This document shows, one piece after another, positions 20,621 through 33,227 of a stretch of 38,587 nt of DNA. Location: the NCBI GenBank assembly GCA_011947345.1, contig JAAVTG010000321.1:1-38587 (forward strand). The letters are read 5' to 3'. Positions within the stretch are counted from its first letter, which is position 1; each line of letters begins with the position of its first letter. The translations under genes and the position numbers were made by a program. The notes beneath the pieces were generated by a model, which saw only the letters and a list, made by a program, of their open reading frames with translations, had not been told where the DNA came from and searched no databases. This DNA is from Phytophthora quininea (taxonomy: Eukaryota > Oomycota > Peronosporomycetes > Peronosporales > Peronosporaceae).

Positions 20621-23600
20621 TCACGTCAAGAGTGCCTCAAGAAATGGTAAGACATCGCAAAATAATTTGAGGGGAAAGAATAAGTTTGGGCGCTTTACTT
20701 TCAATTATCTCAGCTTTTGTGCTATCCCCATCGCGCTAATCCCAGAACCGTGGGGTGATATTGTGTTCGTGATATTCTTTCTCGTCGCCGCGAAGTTGGG
20801 AGGGCCAGTGAAAGGGGTGGTAACTATACTGACAGAGGATGATTCTATAGCTTGTTTTGCAGGTGGTGAAGTTGCGGGGTGATAACGCTACTGTGACAAA
20901 TTATAATTGAAAACAGTAAGGTCAACCGTCCGTACCAGATTGTAAAAATACATACACGCTGGGTTTAATCCCGACTTTCAGAGTTTCAAACTGCATTTAT
21001 CCATATTATTCATATCTAACCCATTACTAATTTAGCAAAACATAGCATATACGCATGTTTTACACGTACCGCATCATGTTTTATTGATTAAAAATATGTT
21101 TAGAGCATTCTGGCTGGTTACAAATTTTAAAGCCTAGCATATGCGCAAACACACAGAGATGTAACACAACAGGGTTAAAATCGACGCGTTCGAACAAACC
21201 TGTGGCCAAGCTCGGTTAAAAACTTGTGCCCAGGAGGTGTACTGTGGAGTCACCCGAATGAACGGATCTGCGGGAGGGGGTAGCGGTTGAAGATGGCCCT
21301 TCTGCAACCTGGAACCGTTGGCGTGTATCTTGATGGCAATCCCTGATTGTTCGAATCACTGGACTCGATAACCAGGGAGGACACCAATTCAGGATACAGG
21401 TAAAGGGTAGATTGGTATTGCGGTTCGGGGGTCTCCCAACCGCGTTTGCTACAGAGAGTGGATTAGAAGAGTTAGAAGGCAGCTTGTGGCCACACTAAGT
21501 AATCGCACAGCCAACCTGTACAAGACAACAATGAGTTCGGTACTGATAAGAAGCCACCATTTATTCTTTTTAGACCCTCGGGTTGTGGGTCTTCATCCAG
21601 GTTCGATGAGGCGTATGCAGTTCGGGATACGTGGAAAGTCTAGAACACCCCGACGTTCGCGCGCATGCTCCTCGTGAAGCAACCGATACAGCACCCGGTT
21701 ACAAAGCTTAAGTCGATTCACATCGCAGTTAATGTCAACGCCCTGGTGATCACTGTAATCTAGCCACCCAAGAAGGTCACGTTAATATGAAATGGGTGGT
21801 GCTCGGTGTACCGACGGACCAACCAGGTAATGGAATGGATAGGAGTCAGTCCGGGTGCAACGCTCTAGACAATCCTTTTCCAACTGGACTTGAACACGGG
21901 CGGAGCTCCGCGCGAGGCTAGTCCCTAAACCAATGTGCCCTTAACGATCAATGCGGCCTCCGCTTCCTTGGAGAACGGGAGCAGACTGGGTAAATCCAAC
22001 TCTGTTAAAATCTCATACTAACTAACTATGTAATACTAAGTACGAATCTTGAACGATCTTCTGACAATATCTTGACTTGAATATGGATGGTGTAAGTGAC
22101 ATGGTCTGACTATGGAGTCATCACTGGGTGCGCAATCCTGGAGCATCTCCATTGCTCAATGGGGGCCAAGTTTCCCAAACGGGGTGACCTCTCGCAACTT
22201 CAACTCCAGGCGCTCCACATCACTCGCACTGGGGATTGATCCTTCACTTGATGTTTGTATAGGGGTTCCACAACTTCATACATCCAGAATCACGGTTCAG
22301 GGATTGGTCATCCTGGAACGTCGATCTGCGTCCAGGATACCGAATCCGGTTCCAGAGTCCTAGCGTATCGGGAAATCCACTTTCATTGAGCGTAGCAACT
22401 TCTTGGAAACGTAGTGTGCTGTGTAACACGTGCTTTGTTGGGGGAAAGACTAGGTTTTGGGAGCCCTTAGCGTCACGCTCATCGTGCGCGTTGGGACCAA
22501 GGCTACGCAAGTCACATAGGGAATACGTTCTCTTAATGTGATTTTCGCCCACTCTTGGGCACTTGCTGATGGACGAGGTGAGGCTTCGGACAGAGCCTCT
22601 AGTGCGTTTTGGGATTCAAATCTTCCGGTCGCAGGCGTCTGCAGCCAAGGGACCATCCTTGGTAGGACTCCCGCCACAGTGACATCCCAACCGGTCGCAC
22701 GTCTCCAGAACGACTTATCCACTATAAACTTCAACCAATCGCGAAGCGGGTAGCTATCCGTAGGAAAATTCAAATCAGCATCACCACAGAACGAACCGGA
22801 TCTCAGCTTGTGGTATTCAATCGACGATTTCTAGTGCGTCATTCGACGCGACCGCGTCGCTGTAGCTGTGCTTGCTGAGTATACGCCGGTTCTTGAATAC
22901 AAATTGATAGTGCTTAAGCTTGGTAGCGATTTATCTACCAATGCAATGCAAGTCATGACGACTGAGAGTTCACCGGCCATTTGATTTTGTAAGAGCAATC
23001 AGTTCGTGTAGACACGGTCGTCCGCGCCCCCTCAGAAAAAACGGTACATTCGTCTCGGTGTGTACTTCGAAAAATAATCACCCGGACTTTCTCCAACAGC
23101 TCGTGCATTCGCTTGAGTGCTCGTACTGTAATGATATGAGTTACGGAATCGATTTCCTGGCAAAAGGTAAGGAACTCAAAATAACATTTCTCTGTCAGAA
23201 CGCTCGTACTGGAAGCAGCAGCTTGCCACCATGGCAACAACGACAAGTACGCCGTGAGAATGTCGCCATTGCGACCCCGGAACCATAGTTTACACTTTGC
23301 GAAATCCTTCTGACAAAAATGCGTCGCAGTTGGATTCAACAGTGGTCGAATTAGCTCAAACAAGTTACACATGCAGCAGCGATCTTGGTTTCGCAGCGTG
23401 GATGTTTTGATGGCGCTAGGACATAAATTTAGAGACGCATCGTTAAAGTGAATGCTCAAGACGTTTCCAACAAGGTTCAAGACGCTTTAAGTCGGAAACA
23501 CAGCTAGACCCAAATTTCGTATGCCGACCATAATCAATTCTGCAATTTGCTTTGCCTGAAACAAGTCTCCTCTTTCTCCGCGTCCTACTGCCGCAGGTGC

Positions 23601-25798
23601 CAAAATGTTGGAGCCGGTCGATTCCCAGCGCAAAACTGCCGTGTCTTGTACTTCCACCAGTGCTTGTCTGTATAATTAGAGAGCGGTTGCTCAAACGTTG
23701 CAGGGTAGAGCGCTTGTCCTCGACTTCCTCTTCTGTAGCTGCATGGATAACCTCGTAATAAGCGCTCATCAACGCATCTATCTGCCAAGTGATCGCATAT
23801 TTTGGCTTCCATGGAACGGGATTTTCACCAGGTACTTGGCCAAGCATTTTGGCGTGTTTTGCTGAGTACATTCTTGTTCATGTGCCACCGACGTACAACA
23901 ATCACTACATCGGCAAACACTAGTTCATGGATACCAACCTCACGGTCGACGATATTCAAGTGCTTCTCTTCGACGACGGCCTAGTGATGTTCAGCCCCGT
24001 GGTTGCCGAGGAGCGACGCGACCACACCAAAGTAGCCATCTACGCATTGAGATGATTGGCGGTGACCAACTGACCACAGGGAACTTGGGCAATGATCTCC
24101 GACGAGATAGCAGACTTACGGAAAACACAGTCTATGTCCGTCAGAGATTACACCCACGGATTAATGAACGTAAAACTGGTGCATTCCTTTCACCAGCGAG
24201 AGCGAGGCGATACCTGGGGTGACCCCATCCTACCATAGGAACCCTTCTTACATTGTATCACTACCACGACGTTTACTGCTACGTCCAAGACGCTCATCAT
24301 ACTCGCGAGTTTCTCAATGAATCTTGTTTTAGTGTTTATGAATGACCAACACAAGGATAAAAGCATCTTAGCAGAACCCGCCGCTAATATTGCCTTCAGA
24401 AATTATTACGTACAAAACAAAACTGGATGACCTGAATAGGAGAGAATTCAATCTCAAATGCAAGCATGTGAGAGAATGCGATGAAGCGGAGAAAGTGGCA
24501 ATGAGCAGTGACTTATTTTTTACCCTCAGATATTTACCAGTTACTCGTGTTTTAATGCCCGAATAAATGCAAGATGTCCAAATAAGCGATATCAACACAT
24601 GATTGTACGTGTAATCATTATGAGTTTTGTCAAGATTCTGTGGTTGGGATAATGATTCTGTCTCTGATGAATTAAGGCAAATATGATTTTGTAAGCATTG
24701 CCCCACAAGGCGCGTGCATCAACTATCTGTGTAATGCTACATATTAGTGTGACTCCTCTCTGAAGATTTTGCGACGCAGTATGGCTACTTTCGCTGTTCA
24801 TAGCTATTCTACAACAATTAGCAGTCTCCTTCTGTTTGTGGTGTGAACCATGTTCGTGGGGTCTTTCAAAAGGGAATGAACAGTTGATGAATAGGAAAAC
24901 TTACATATATTTTGTCTTGACGAAGGTTAAAGGTATGTATATCGTATACATGTGGTTTCTTATCTAGCACGATAATTAATATCATTTCATATCATCTGAG
25001 TGCATTTTTATGCAATGCGACGCATTGTTGTTTTGGAGGGGCGGGGACTTACGAAGATCACCTGACAGGATTGGTTCTCCTTTTCTATTTTGTTGCTAAA
25101 CGACGTCATATGGATATGGAAGCAATACACTCTCCATCCTGACAATTCGTTGCCACTGCCTCCTATAGAAGAGCAATTTAAGCATTGATTGATATCAACG
25201 CTATTAACGGTCATTAGTTTCCGGCCCATGGTGATACTATCTCATAGATCGCTAATTCAGTTCTCATGTAGAAGAATGGGCCTGAAGAAATACCGGGATA
25301 ATTGTTATTGGCTTTCAGGGCGGCTTAACCATAAAAACCTTCGCCTAACTATTGTCTACCGAATGAAAATGAGTCGAAGATTCTAGATACCCGCCTATCG
25401 TTGATCGTGGGATCCGCGAATAGTCGTAGCGTAGTCACACTGTTTACGGATGATTCGTCGTCTTCACCACTCATGTCCACGTCTCTAGTCTTAACGTATG
25501 CAGAAGCTGGATCGCCGTACGTCAGTTCCCATGAACGAGGATTTAACGATGCATTGGTGGGCTTGGTGACGGTCTCAGACGAACGTCGGTAGGCGCTTGC
25601 AGTACTTCGGAACAATCCTTCAAAAATCACGCTAACGAGGTTGGCAGAGCTTGGCCACGTATTGGTGACTTCAACCACACAGGAAAGCCGACACACGTCT
25701 ACGACTAAAGGGTGTTGAATGACATGTCACATCGAAAAGAGTGGAATACTCATGTCGGCGACCTTTTCAAACGTTTATCGATAGAGAACCCAGAGAAT
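20621..25798. other. Over 5 kb without a recognised gene
   Basis: Mostly AT-rich sequence with short frames. Coding-like patches without assignment: minus 22450-22773 (WRRATGWDVTVAGVLPRM), minus 22953-23480 and 23443-23871, and plus 23926-24051 (TVDDIQVLLFDDGLVMFSP). They may be diverged retroelement gag or other transposon parts. No reverse transcriptase motif (xxDD) in a supporting context and no LTR pair was found by eye. Confidence 0.35.
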
Positions 25799-25848
25799 CA
25801 CCGGCTAAGATGTGGCCTGATCCTGATATGACCCGTTGAACCCAGCGG

Positions 25849-26150
25849 ATGCCGGACCAGGGAGCACACTTCAGGAATCAGCTTGTGGAGCGATCGCAAT
25901 GCGCGCTTGGAGCGCAGCACCACTTTGTTACAGCTTACACACCATGGGCCAATGGAACCGTCGAAGTGGTTAACCGCGAGATCCCGAGGTGCATGATGGC
26001 CCTTCCGAGTGAGCGCAGAATGACCATACAAGATTGGCTCTCGTTGACGCCTGTTGTCCAAGCAGCTTTGAATGGTTTTACATCAAAACCATTCATTAAA
26101 ACAATAAATCCGCAATCATCTCTCCGATATTTTCTTGGAAGGATACCTTC
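25849..26150 (+). pseudogene. Ty3/Gypsy integrase core fragment
   Basis: The integrase core shows PDQGAHFRNQLVE (second catalytic Asp region), LGAQHHFVTAYTPWANGTVE with the catalytic Glu in VEVVNRE, then RCMMALPSERRMTIQDW and VVQAALN. This is a strong signature of oomycete Ty3/Gypsy polyproteins. Upstream and downstream protein parts are absent or scrambled, and no LTRs are seen, so it is an isolated fragment. Confidence 0.8.
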
Positions 26151-26239
26151 AGGCATATCAATAATTCGATACAACTGCCGAGGACACTGTGGGTGCATAA
26201 ATAGACAAACACTGAAGACATCCCCAGCGATCTCGACAC

Positions 26240-27051
26240 GTATATCAAGCCCAACAATGAATACTCGTAATCGTAGCATAGTAAACTACCTAACATGACT
26301 CACATTAGCACCCTTCTGCTTTACCTAACGGAATTTTTAGAAACGTTTTAACAATTCTGGACTCAACAAGACCAAAAAAGGCTTTTTCGGGGTAGCCCAA
26401 AACCCCAATATCTTAGTTTTGTAAATTAGCTTATAGTGTTTTCATGACAGTAAATTGACGTTTTTCTAAGAGAAGTGGGGGCAGTGGCATGATCATATCT
26501 GTTTTGGCTATTGAATTATCGTAGGACAAACAAGGCATTCCGAGCAAAGTGGCTGTGTTTTTCTATAGGCAAAAAAATCATTCGATTGGAATTATTTTCA
26601 GATGATGTCGTTGTTCTTGAGCTATCTATGCCGTATCTGGTTGGCTAACCAAAATAATAGTAGTTGCCGAACATATAAAACGTCAAAAACGAAAGAATAG
26701 TTGGTCATTTAGATTGTTTTTCTTTTCTTCAAGAAGCTGCTTTTAGCGGGGCATCTAGAAGTCTATACTTGAATAGACACCTTAACGCAATTTTTAGGCA
26801 ATATTGAAAGCCTTAAGATTGGATGTGTACAGCTTGTTTTGGCTAAGGTGCCATAAATTTAACAAAACACTTAGAAACATAACGACGAAGAGACACGCCG
26901 GTTCAAAACTCTGGACTTGCCACCTCATGCATATCGTGTAATATAATTTGAATGGATGCTAGCTCAGTGGCACAACCTAGCCCACTATGTTTTTATACTA
27001 TGGCAAAGAGACTTGGAGACGGGGTCGTGTCGACCGACCTTGACCTCCTCG
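26240..27051. other. AT-rich, no gene seen
   Basis: About 800 bp of AT-rich sequence with only very short frames. No coding signature, tRNA or repeat pair was recognised. Confidence 0.45.
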
Positions 27052-28440
27052 TCATAGATAGCTCTCAAACGCAGAGCGTTGTTGGGGGCTAATCGCCGCA
27101 ACGGGACTTGCGGGCAGAGGAGTTCTTCCTTGTACGTTGGAAGGAGGATTGAGAAGTGACCACTCTCCCACCATTAGTTCGTGCGGAAACAATTCACAAG
27201 ATGGGGTTGGCGGGAAATGGCGACGTATTTGGTAGAGGGATTTTCTCTTTCGCCAATTCTGCGATCTTCGATACCATTTTGTCGAATTTCTTTCACTGCT
27301 CTTCGCTGACTTCCGCTTCGTTTGTGTTATTGACGGCATTTTCTCCAGCTCGAGGGATTACCTCACTATCAATCATAGCGCAAGGGGCAACGTCAATTTC
27401 AGCTTCAAGAGCACATCTCTCATGACCACAAACATAATTTTCCGCGCTGCTGGGCGTGGTTTGCAGTTCCTCGAGAGGGCCTAAATTACTTAATGTATAA
27501 ACCGAATAGCCGAATGCGCCCTCAGAAGCATCGCCGTCACTTTCATCATCGAACTCATCGTGGTTTTGCTCAAATCTGTTGTCGTGGATGCTCCGCAGTT
27601 TTTCAGGTCGTGTCAACTTTTTCCTGGTTAAAGTCGCCTTTGCAGAGGTCCTTCTGGTGGCCTCCTCTTGCGAGTTTCGAACGTGTTTGCGGACAACGGT
27701 AACGTCTTTTACTTTTTCGGCGCTCAGTCGATTTCTCTTTGCTGTCTGGATTAGCGCCAACTCGCTGAAGTAGCGCTCGCAAGTGGCCGTATTTGCTGCA
27801 ATGGACAGGATCACTATGACGAGTTCTGGCAGCATACTTTCAAGAAAATCTACCTGTATGAACAGCCAAAAGTCTTGAATGGTGACTTTTTCGAACGATG
27901 GAGTGTCAATTGCGCCCTGAAGCCACGCAAGCATATCTGTATACAACTTGGCTGTGTCTTCGCCTACCAAACGTGGGTAGTAATAGTCAGCTATTCTGCA
28001 GCTCGAGGAAACTTTTGTCATTGGGGTGGTGTTTATAATTTATTTCCGCGTTTCTACGGCAAGTGGATGCGAAAACAAGCCAACAGCATCAGTGGTTGTT
28101 CACAGCAATACCAGTACTTCTCATCCAGCTCTGTCAGACTTCGACTGTCTAATCCAGCTCCTGGAAATGACGTATATCTGTCAAGATAGCAAATTATGAC
28201 GTTTGCCAACGTGTTTTCTTCACACTGTAGCTTCACCGAGGCATAGGCTAGGTTCTGCTTCAGTCAGCTCACTTCAAAAGGATAATTGGTTGAACTCCAG
28301 CAGCTCCACTGGTAGAGCACAATCTCGAAAGGTGTAAGCAAAACTTTCTAGTGCTCCATAAACTCTAAACAAGGAAGCAAAACAGCCTTGCATACTGTTC
28401 CAGCGAGTCTCACAGAGCTGCTGCAAACGAAGAGAATAGC
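27052..28440 (-). pseudogene. hAT-family transposase, copy 2, C-terminal half
   Basis: On the minus strand: ETRWNSMQGCFASLFRVYGA (the TRW block of the hAT core), then WYCCEQPLMLLACFRIHLP (the 'E-hPL' block), KLYTDMLAWLQGA and FWLFIQVDFLESMLPELVIV. The dimerisation domain follows as ILSIAANTATCERYFSELAL and KRNRLSAEKVKDVTVVRKHVR. A long acidic and Lys-rich tail follows, then a frame change near 27300. The BED finger and the DGW/TDN core are missing, so only the 3' part survives. The sequence differs clearly from copy 1 and belongs to another hAT lineage. Confidence 0.82.
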
Positions 28441-28745
28441 CGTACTTTTGCACCGTGCATGTTTTCGCTTCCTGCCAGTCCGGTTACTCGACGCTGGCGG
28501 ATCCCTACTGCCCGTGACGTCTCCCTGGCGCACCGACGTGCTCCGGCGCCTACGCATGCGCCGAGCCGCCGTTCCGAAGCGATGGCAGTGACGCCACATC
28601 AACGGTGTTGGGCTCACACGCGAGAGCTGGCTGGGCGGCCGAGCCGGCCATGCCGCGTTCTCGATACTCGCGACCTCCACACGACGCCGCTGTTCAGAAG
28701 CAACCGAAGCATCGCCGGTTTTGGGCATAGTTGGCCGCATGCGTA
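28441..28745. other. GC-rich patch abutting the truncated hAT copy 2
   Basis: About 300 bp visibly richer in G+C than both flanks, starting exactly where the hAT similarity ends. Both strands have open frames (minus 28348-28740 is fused in frame with the hAT TRW region) but no known motif. It could be diverged hAT N-terminal sequence or a captured or inserted fragment. Confidence 0.35.
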
Positions 28746-29314
28746 GGCCAATCTGACCGCCGAAATTAGGCTTTCATCGTGAGACCGATTCGAATAGCAC
28801 TGTATAAATAGAAAGTTGTCGTCACTATCTAAAATCGAGAAAAATAAATGCCGATATCTTTGATTGCAGAGTGTATATCATGATACCCATACAAATGCCA
28901 TTATTGTTAACATCCGATTTTATGTATCTTATGAATAAGGGGATAGCAGACCTAACTCTGAATATCTTGTTCAGCCTCGTGTAGCGACAATTTTCGAGCA
29001 AAACTTAATCTCAACGAATGTTTATCGTATGAGCTATTCGATAGTGTTTTCCATTTTTTTACGGTCTAATTTTCTGAAACTTAGCGACTAATTTTGGTCC
29101 TTTTCCAATATTTTGAGGTGGAGGTGGTAAGAATTATACCGTACCAAAACGGGGTTGTTCCAAAATAGTAGTTTTCTGCTTCGCGTCTTCCCCGACGACG
29201 TACAATATCCCCCTGCAGCAGCTCGATTCTGTCCCATAGATAAAGCATGGTAAAATGTCGAGCGGTACATTTTCGTGAGGCAAGTGTTCTGAATCATTCG
29301 ACACAAAAGCACGC
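28746..29314. other. AT-rich, no gene seen
   Basis: Short overlapping frames only. It probably contains the 5' flank and promoter of the interrupted helicase gene that begins near 29315. Confidence 0.4.
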
Positions 29315-29834
29315 GTGACTAACACACTCAAAGAATGCATCAGTCTCGTACAACTGTTAAATTCCCCGATGGAGAGAGCGAAGAAGTTGAAACAAAGACA
29401 CCAGCAAATTTTCATGTCCAAAATGTTCAAGAGAATTTCTACACCCAAAGTTATTCAACGACACACACAGAAATCATGTCTGGACACTAAGAGCAGCCCC
29501 AATAAGAAGAGGAAGACAATCAAGCTTGTTTTGAAAGAAGTGGAGCTAGATAGGACCCCTTCAGCTTTATGGAGACATGGACTGGTTTTAAACCCACAAC
29601 TGCGCGTGCTTATTTGCACACAATGGCACTTTTGCATTGGGGGTCATCCCGATCAAATTATATCACACATCAGACGACTTCACGGCAAAGGCGGTTGCCT
29701 TCCGAGGCGTCATGACTTAGGAGTTGCGCTAGCCCCGTTGCAAATCGTTTCCTGTCAAGATTTGGAAGATTATGCGGCTTCCAGTACAGTAACAACAGAG
29801 CCTGTTGAAGGGCTGCCTATCCTAGCCGGGGAAT
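29315..29834 (+). pseudogene. RecQ-like helicase gene, 5' part: DUF3505/OrsD-like zinc-finger region
   Basis: The first section of a gene that resumes at 34168. After a basic leader (KKLKQRHQQIF, SPNKKRKTIK) the OrsD-like pattern begins: HGLVLNPQLRVLICTQWHFC, then HPDQIISHIRRLHGKG, a Gln/Leu stretch, and EPVEGLPILAGE, the standard PIEGLPxYDGF-type turn before the second zinc finger. In the first finger the expected second Cys is Trp (CTQW). Coding similarity stops exactly at the left inverted repeat of the Harbinger element, and the expected next finger starts just beyond the right repeat. In fungi and oomycetes this region precedes a RecQ-like helicase. Confidence 0.65.
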
Positions 29835-29853
29835 GGTAGTCTTCCAAAATCGC
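29835..29853 (+). repeat. Left terminal inverted repeat of the Harbinger element
   Basis: GGTAGTCTTCCAAAATCGC, an exact reverse complement of 34149-34167. Confidence 0.88.
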
Positions 29854-30000
29854 TCAACGCCAAGCATATGCCGATCACAATTTCAATTCTGCGATCCATT
29901 TGATCCGCCATGTGTGTGCGGTATATGCTCGGCTTGTGCGTTGTATGGCTTGCAAAAATGACAATCACGGCGCGGTATATAAGTAATTGAAAACTACGAC

Positions 30001-31267
30001 GTGAAGCGTCACTTGCAATTGATCCCGTCGAATCTACAGTGCCAAGACGTGTCACCTCCTTTCGGCTACCAGCTCAGCATGACTGACTACACCCTGATCA
30101 CGCTCATCGACGCGAAGCACCGCCGAGATAACGAGATTCGTCATAAGAAGCGTAAAGTTTGGGAAATTGTTGCTCTCCTACGAGTACGAATGACCCTCAG
30201 GGTTCGTAACTACATAACGTCAAGCGTGCTGATTTCGCCAACTGACTGTCCGTGGGCCGCCATGTACAAGAGCCGAGATGACGTTGCATTCATCAATTTT
30301 GTTTCGCTGCCTGTGGTAGCATTTGATACTTTATTGCGAGTATTTTCACGCCACTACTCAGTCAAGAGTGGACCAGGGAAACGAGGTCGTCCTCCGCGCT
30401 TATATAGCCTGAACAATGTTCTAGCTTGTATTCTGCACTTTTATTCGACTGCTGTGGAGCAGAAAACGCTGTGTGGACATTTCGGGGCTGTTCCGGCGAC
30501 ATTATCTCGCGTTCTGCGTAAGGCGGAACTTGCTTTGTGTTTATCGCTACGGGAGATTCACGAGGCACGTATTCAGTGGCCGACGTTTGACCAACAGCAA
30601 GAATGGGCAGTGCATGTGGAACGTAAAGAGCCTCTTGTGTAAGGGTGCTTTTTGTGGCCGATGGCAAGAATTATGACGTTCAAGAGCCGTCGGCAAGTGA
30701 TGTTCAGAATGCCTACTTCAACGGTAACGTAAAGCTGCTGCGAAATGCGATGCATTATCAATAATCTAACTTTTTTCAGGGTGACTTCATGCTGTGAAAG
30801 TGACAGGAGTGTTGTATTATGGCTTTGATGGAACTCTCATTTGGGGCCGCCATAACCACCCCGGCTCATGGAACGACGGCGAAATGAGTCGCAGACTCCA
30901 GTACAGACTTGCTGACGGGAGTAAAACAATGGAGGGCGGGCGATGCGCAACAGATTCCGCGTTTCCTGTTAGTGATGAGATGGCGGGGAGAATTATCACG
31001 CCGTTAAAAGACGGCGACCTAGAACGAGCTAGTCCAGAGTGCCGAAGTGGCATGATTGCAATGAGCAACGCGATTACCTGTGTCCGACAATCTGCGGAGT
31101 GGGGCATGGGCTGTGCACCGAAGTGCTATAGGCAGCTCCTTTTACCGTTGCCGTACAACCCTGACAAGCGGAAACTGCGCCTCACCAATATCTACCGATT
31201 GTACAATCTACGCGTACGATCTACCGGTATCAGTCAGATACGCAGTGTTTTCATGGCAAGTCGATGA
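30001..31267 (+). pseudogene. PIF/Harbinger DDE transposase
   Basis: This is the transposase of the enclosing element. The N-terminal helix-turn-helix part reads GPGKRGRPPRLYSLNNVLA with LCGHFGAVPATLSRVLRKAE. The catalytic core shows FVADGKNYDVQEP (first Asp), FDGTLIWGRHNHPGSWNDGE, TDSAFPVSDEMAGRIITPLK (second Asp), VRQSAEWGMG (Glu) and RVRSTGISQIR. A likely start is ATG 30079-30081. Two breaks are visible: a frame change at about 30640, just before FVADG, and a TGA at 30782-30784 after a 56-nt GT-AG intron (30724-30779). Family patterns place Trp (NGWL) at the TGA, so one base change would explain it. A read-through product would be complete up to ISQIR. Confidence 0.85.
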
Positions 31268-31811
31268 AGGCCGCTAAATAATTTTTGTTGTACAGTTCTC
31301 TGCAAGTAAAGAAGTATATGCAACATCGAACCCTGTTTCTCCGTTCGACTAATGTTCATCTGGCCTTACTGGTTTTGTCTAAGGAACCACTAAGCTCCCT
31401 CGCCACTGTGTTGCGGCGTCTGCGCCGAACCGCCAAAGATCTTCGCCATGAACATCACTATCAGCTGCTGGTTTTGCGTGTCTCGTGCACTTTGTTGCTC
31501 GGCAAGTTGCAGTCGAAGTTGGCGCTCACGTTTCTCCCGAATCGCCTCTCTCCTTCGCGCTCTCGTCGTAACTCGGCCTCTCGAGCAGCTTGGCGCTGAT
31601 CCATTATCATCATCACGCCCACGATACTCTGGTCGCTAGTCACCGCCTGTTGTTCATTCGCCAGCGAGTCCAGTACTGCATCAAGTCGAATACGTCGTTG
31701 GGCCGTCTGGCTCAAAAACACTGGCGGAGGTGGAGCTGGCGCACTTGGCCTTGGGGCAACAATGCTGTTTGAAAGATTAGCCAATTCGCTGGGGCTCAAC
31801 CCTGTGCGAGC

Positions 31812-31816
31812 CGTAG
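31812..31816. repeat. Target site duplication, left copy (CGTAG)
   Basis: Directly abuts the left LTR and is identical to 33228-33232. Confidence 0.85.
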
Positions 31817-32075
31817 TGTAGTGGGTTGCGGCTCATTGCCGCGCCCAGTTGCTCAAGCTTCGCCTGTCGTCTTCCTGGACTGCCCAGATGGGCAGGTAAG
31901 ACGTGATGATGGGGAAAGAGTTTGTGGTACGGGAGGCCTCGAGGAGACTCTCGTCCGCAGTTTGGGATTTACCCGCCAGAGACCTAAGCAGCTATCATAG
32001 TACATGTTGGTGCTTTGGGAGTTCCAGCTCCCACGTTGGTGTTCAATGTGTCTTTGGAATCCTCGACCTACTACA
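31817..32075. repeat. Left LTR, 259 bp
   Basis: Starts TGTAGTGGGTTGCGG and ends CCTACTACA; identical by eye to 32969-33227. Confidence 0.9.
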
Positions 32076-32968
32076 AAGTTAACTTTAGTGCCTGGGGAGA
32101 GGGTGCTAAGCAACGAGTATAGTTTCTCTTTGCTGTGAGTTACCTTACTAACTTGTTGGCATGCAGTAGCACTGGTGCCTTCGGCCCCAGAGCGTCGAGC
32201 CGACCAGCGCGGGCAAATGAGAGACCCGGCGGCTGGACAAGCAAGTGAGGAAGGGACGGCGAGCGTGAGGCGCAAGGACAACGCCGTGCCCTGGCGATGT
32301 GTGCCGAGTACGTGCAGCCTAGGTGGCTGGTGCGCGTGTGGCAGCGCCAAGTTCCGCGTAGCCTGCCTGAGGAGGTTGGGCCGCGCGTGGTGAGGGCAAG
32401 CTGGCTCGAGGTGGCTGGCGGCGCCCTGGAGGCGTATGCTATCCGAAGATTGCTGGCCCGAGGTGGCTGGTAGTCGTAAGATGACGCCGTGGAGGGATGC
32501 GCCGAGCACATGCCGTGGAGGCGTGTGCGAGTCAAACGTGGCTGGCCCGAGGAGGTTGGTTCATACGTGCTGATGTCGAGTTGGCAATAGCACGAGCGAA
32601 CATTGCAAGAAAGCTAGGCGTTTCCTACTCCTACTCAAGTGATCGAGCTCTGCTAGCAGCATGAGGATGTGCTGGGGATAGCAACTCGGGTGAAGGTGAA
32701 CGTGGCAAGAGAGTGTATGTGCGGTGCAAGTGGTTGGTGAGCTAGATCAAGGTCGTGTTGACAGTGTACTTGAATGGTGATTCCCTGATGGTGTTCGAGA
32801 TCGCCGTGCAGCTCCCGGAGGGCGACGGGATCAACACCAGGAATGCGCTGGAGTACGAATGCTGAGCTAAACGGCTATTGGAGCAAGCAGACCAATCCAC
32901 GAAGGCAACGGCGCTGAAAACGACTCGCAGACGGCCACGATATCGCCATGCGAAGCTTTGGTGGGCAG

Positions 32969-33227
32969 TGTAGTGGGTTGCGGCTCATTGCCGCGCCCAG
33001 TTGCTCAAGCTTCGCCTGTCGTCTTCCTGGACTGCCCAGATGGGCAGGTAAGACGTGATGATGGGGAAAGAGTTTGTGGTACGGGAGGCCTCGAGGAGAC
33101 TCTCGTCCGCAGTTTGGGATTTACCCGCCAGAGACCTAAGCAGCTATCATAGTACATGTTGGTGCTTTGGGAGTTCCAGCTCCCACGTTGGTGTTCAATG
33201 TGTCTTTGGAATCCTCGACCTACTACA
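32969..33227. repeat. Right LTR, 259 bp
   Basis: Same start and end as the left LTR and no difference seen by eye, which implies a recent insertion. Confidence 0.9.

Larger units (their letters stand above)
31817..33227. mobile_element. Non-autonomous LTR retrotransposon (TRIM/SMART-like), 1411 bp, young
   Basis: Two direct 259-bp repeats (31817-32075 and 32969-33227), identical by eye, start TGTAGT and end ACTACA. They flank an 893-bp internal region without reverse transcriptase, integrase or protease motifs. Perfect 5-bp target duplications CGTAG lie at 31812-31816 and 33228-33232. There is no obvious primer-binding site beginning with TGG right after the left LTR, and the purine tract before the right LTR (GGTGGGCAG) is weak. 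The interior has recurring GAGGTGGCTGG and GAGGAGGTTGG words and open frames of no known family. It must borrow enzymes from an autonomous element elsewhere. Confidence 0.9.

Noticed and set aside
26955..26990. Second tRNA-like stretch (TAGCTCAGTGGCACAACC)
   Set aside because: The D-arm resemblance is partial and the rest of a tRNA cloverleaf cannot be formed.
28290..28345. tRNA-like A-box (AGCTCCACTGGTAGAGCA)
   Set aside because: No acceptor stem, anticodon arm or B-box follows, and the stretch encodes the hAT copy 2 TRW region on the other strand.
31853..32509. 218-codon minus open frame inside the LTR element
   Set aside because: It runs through the left LTR, has no known motif and overlaps other frames; the GC-rich interior makes long frames likely by chance.
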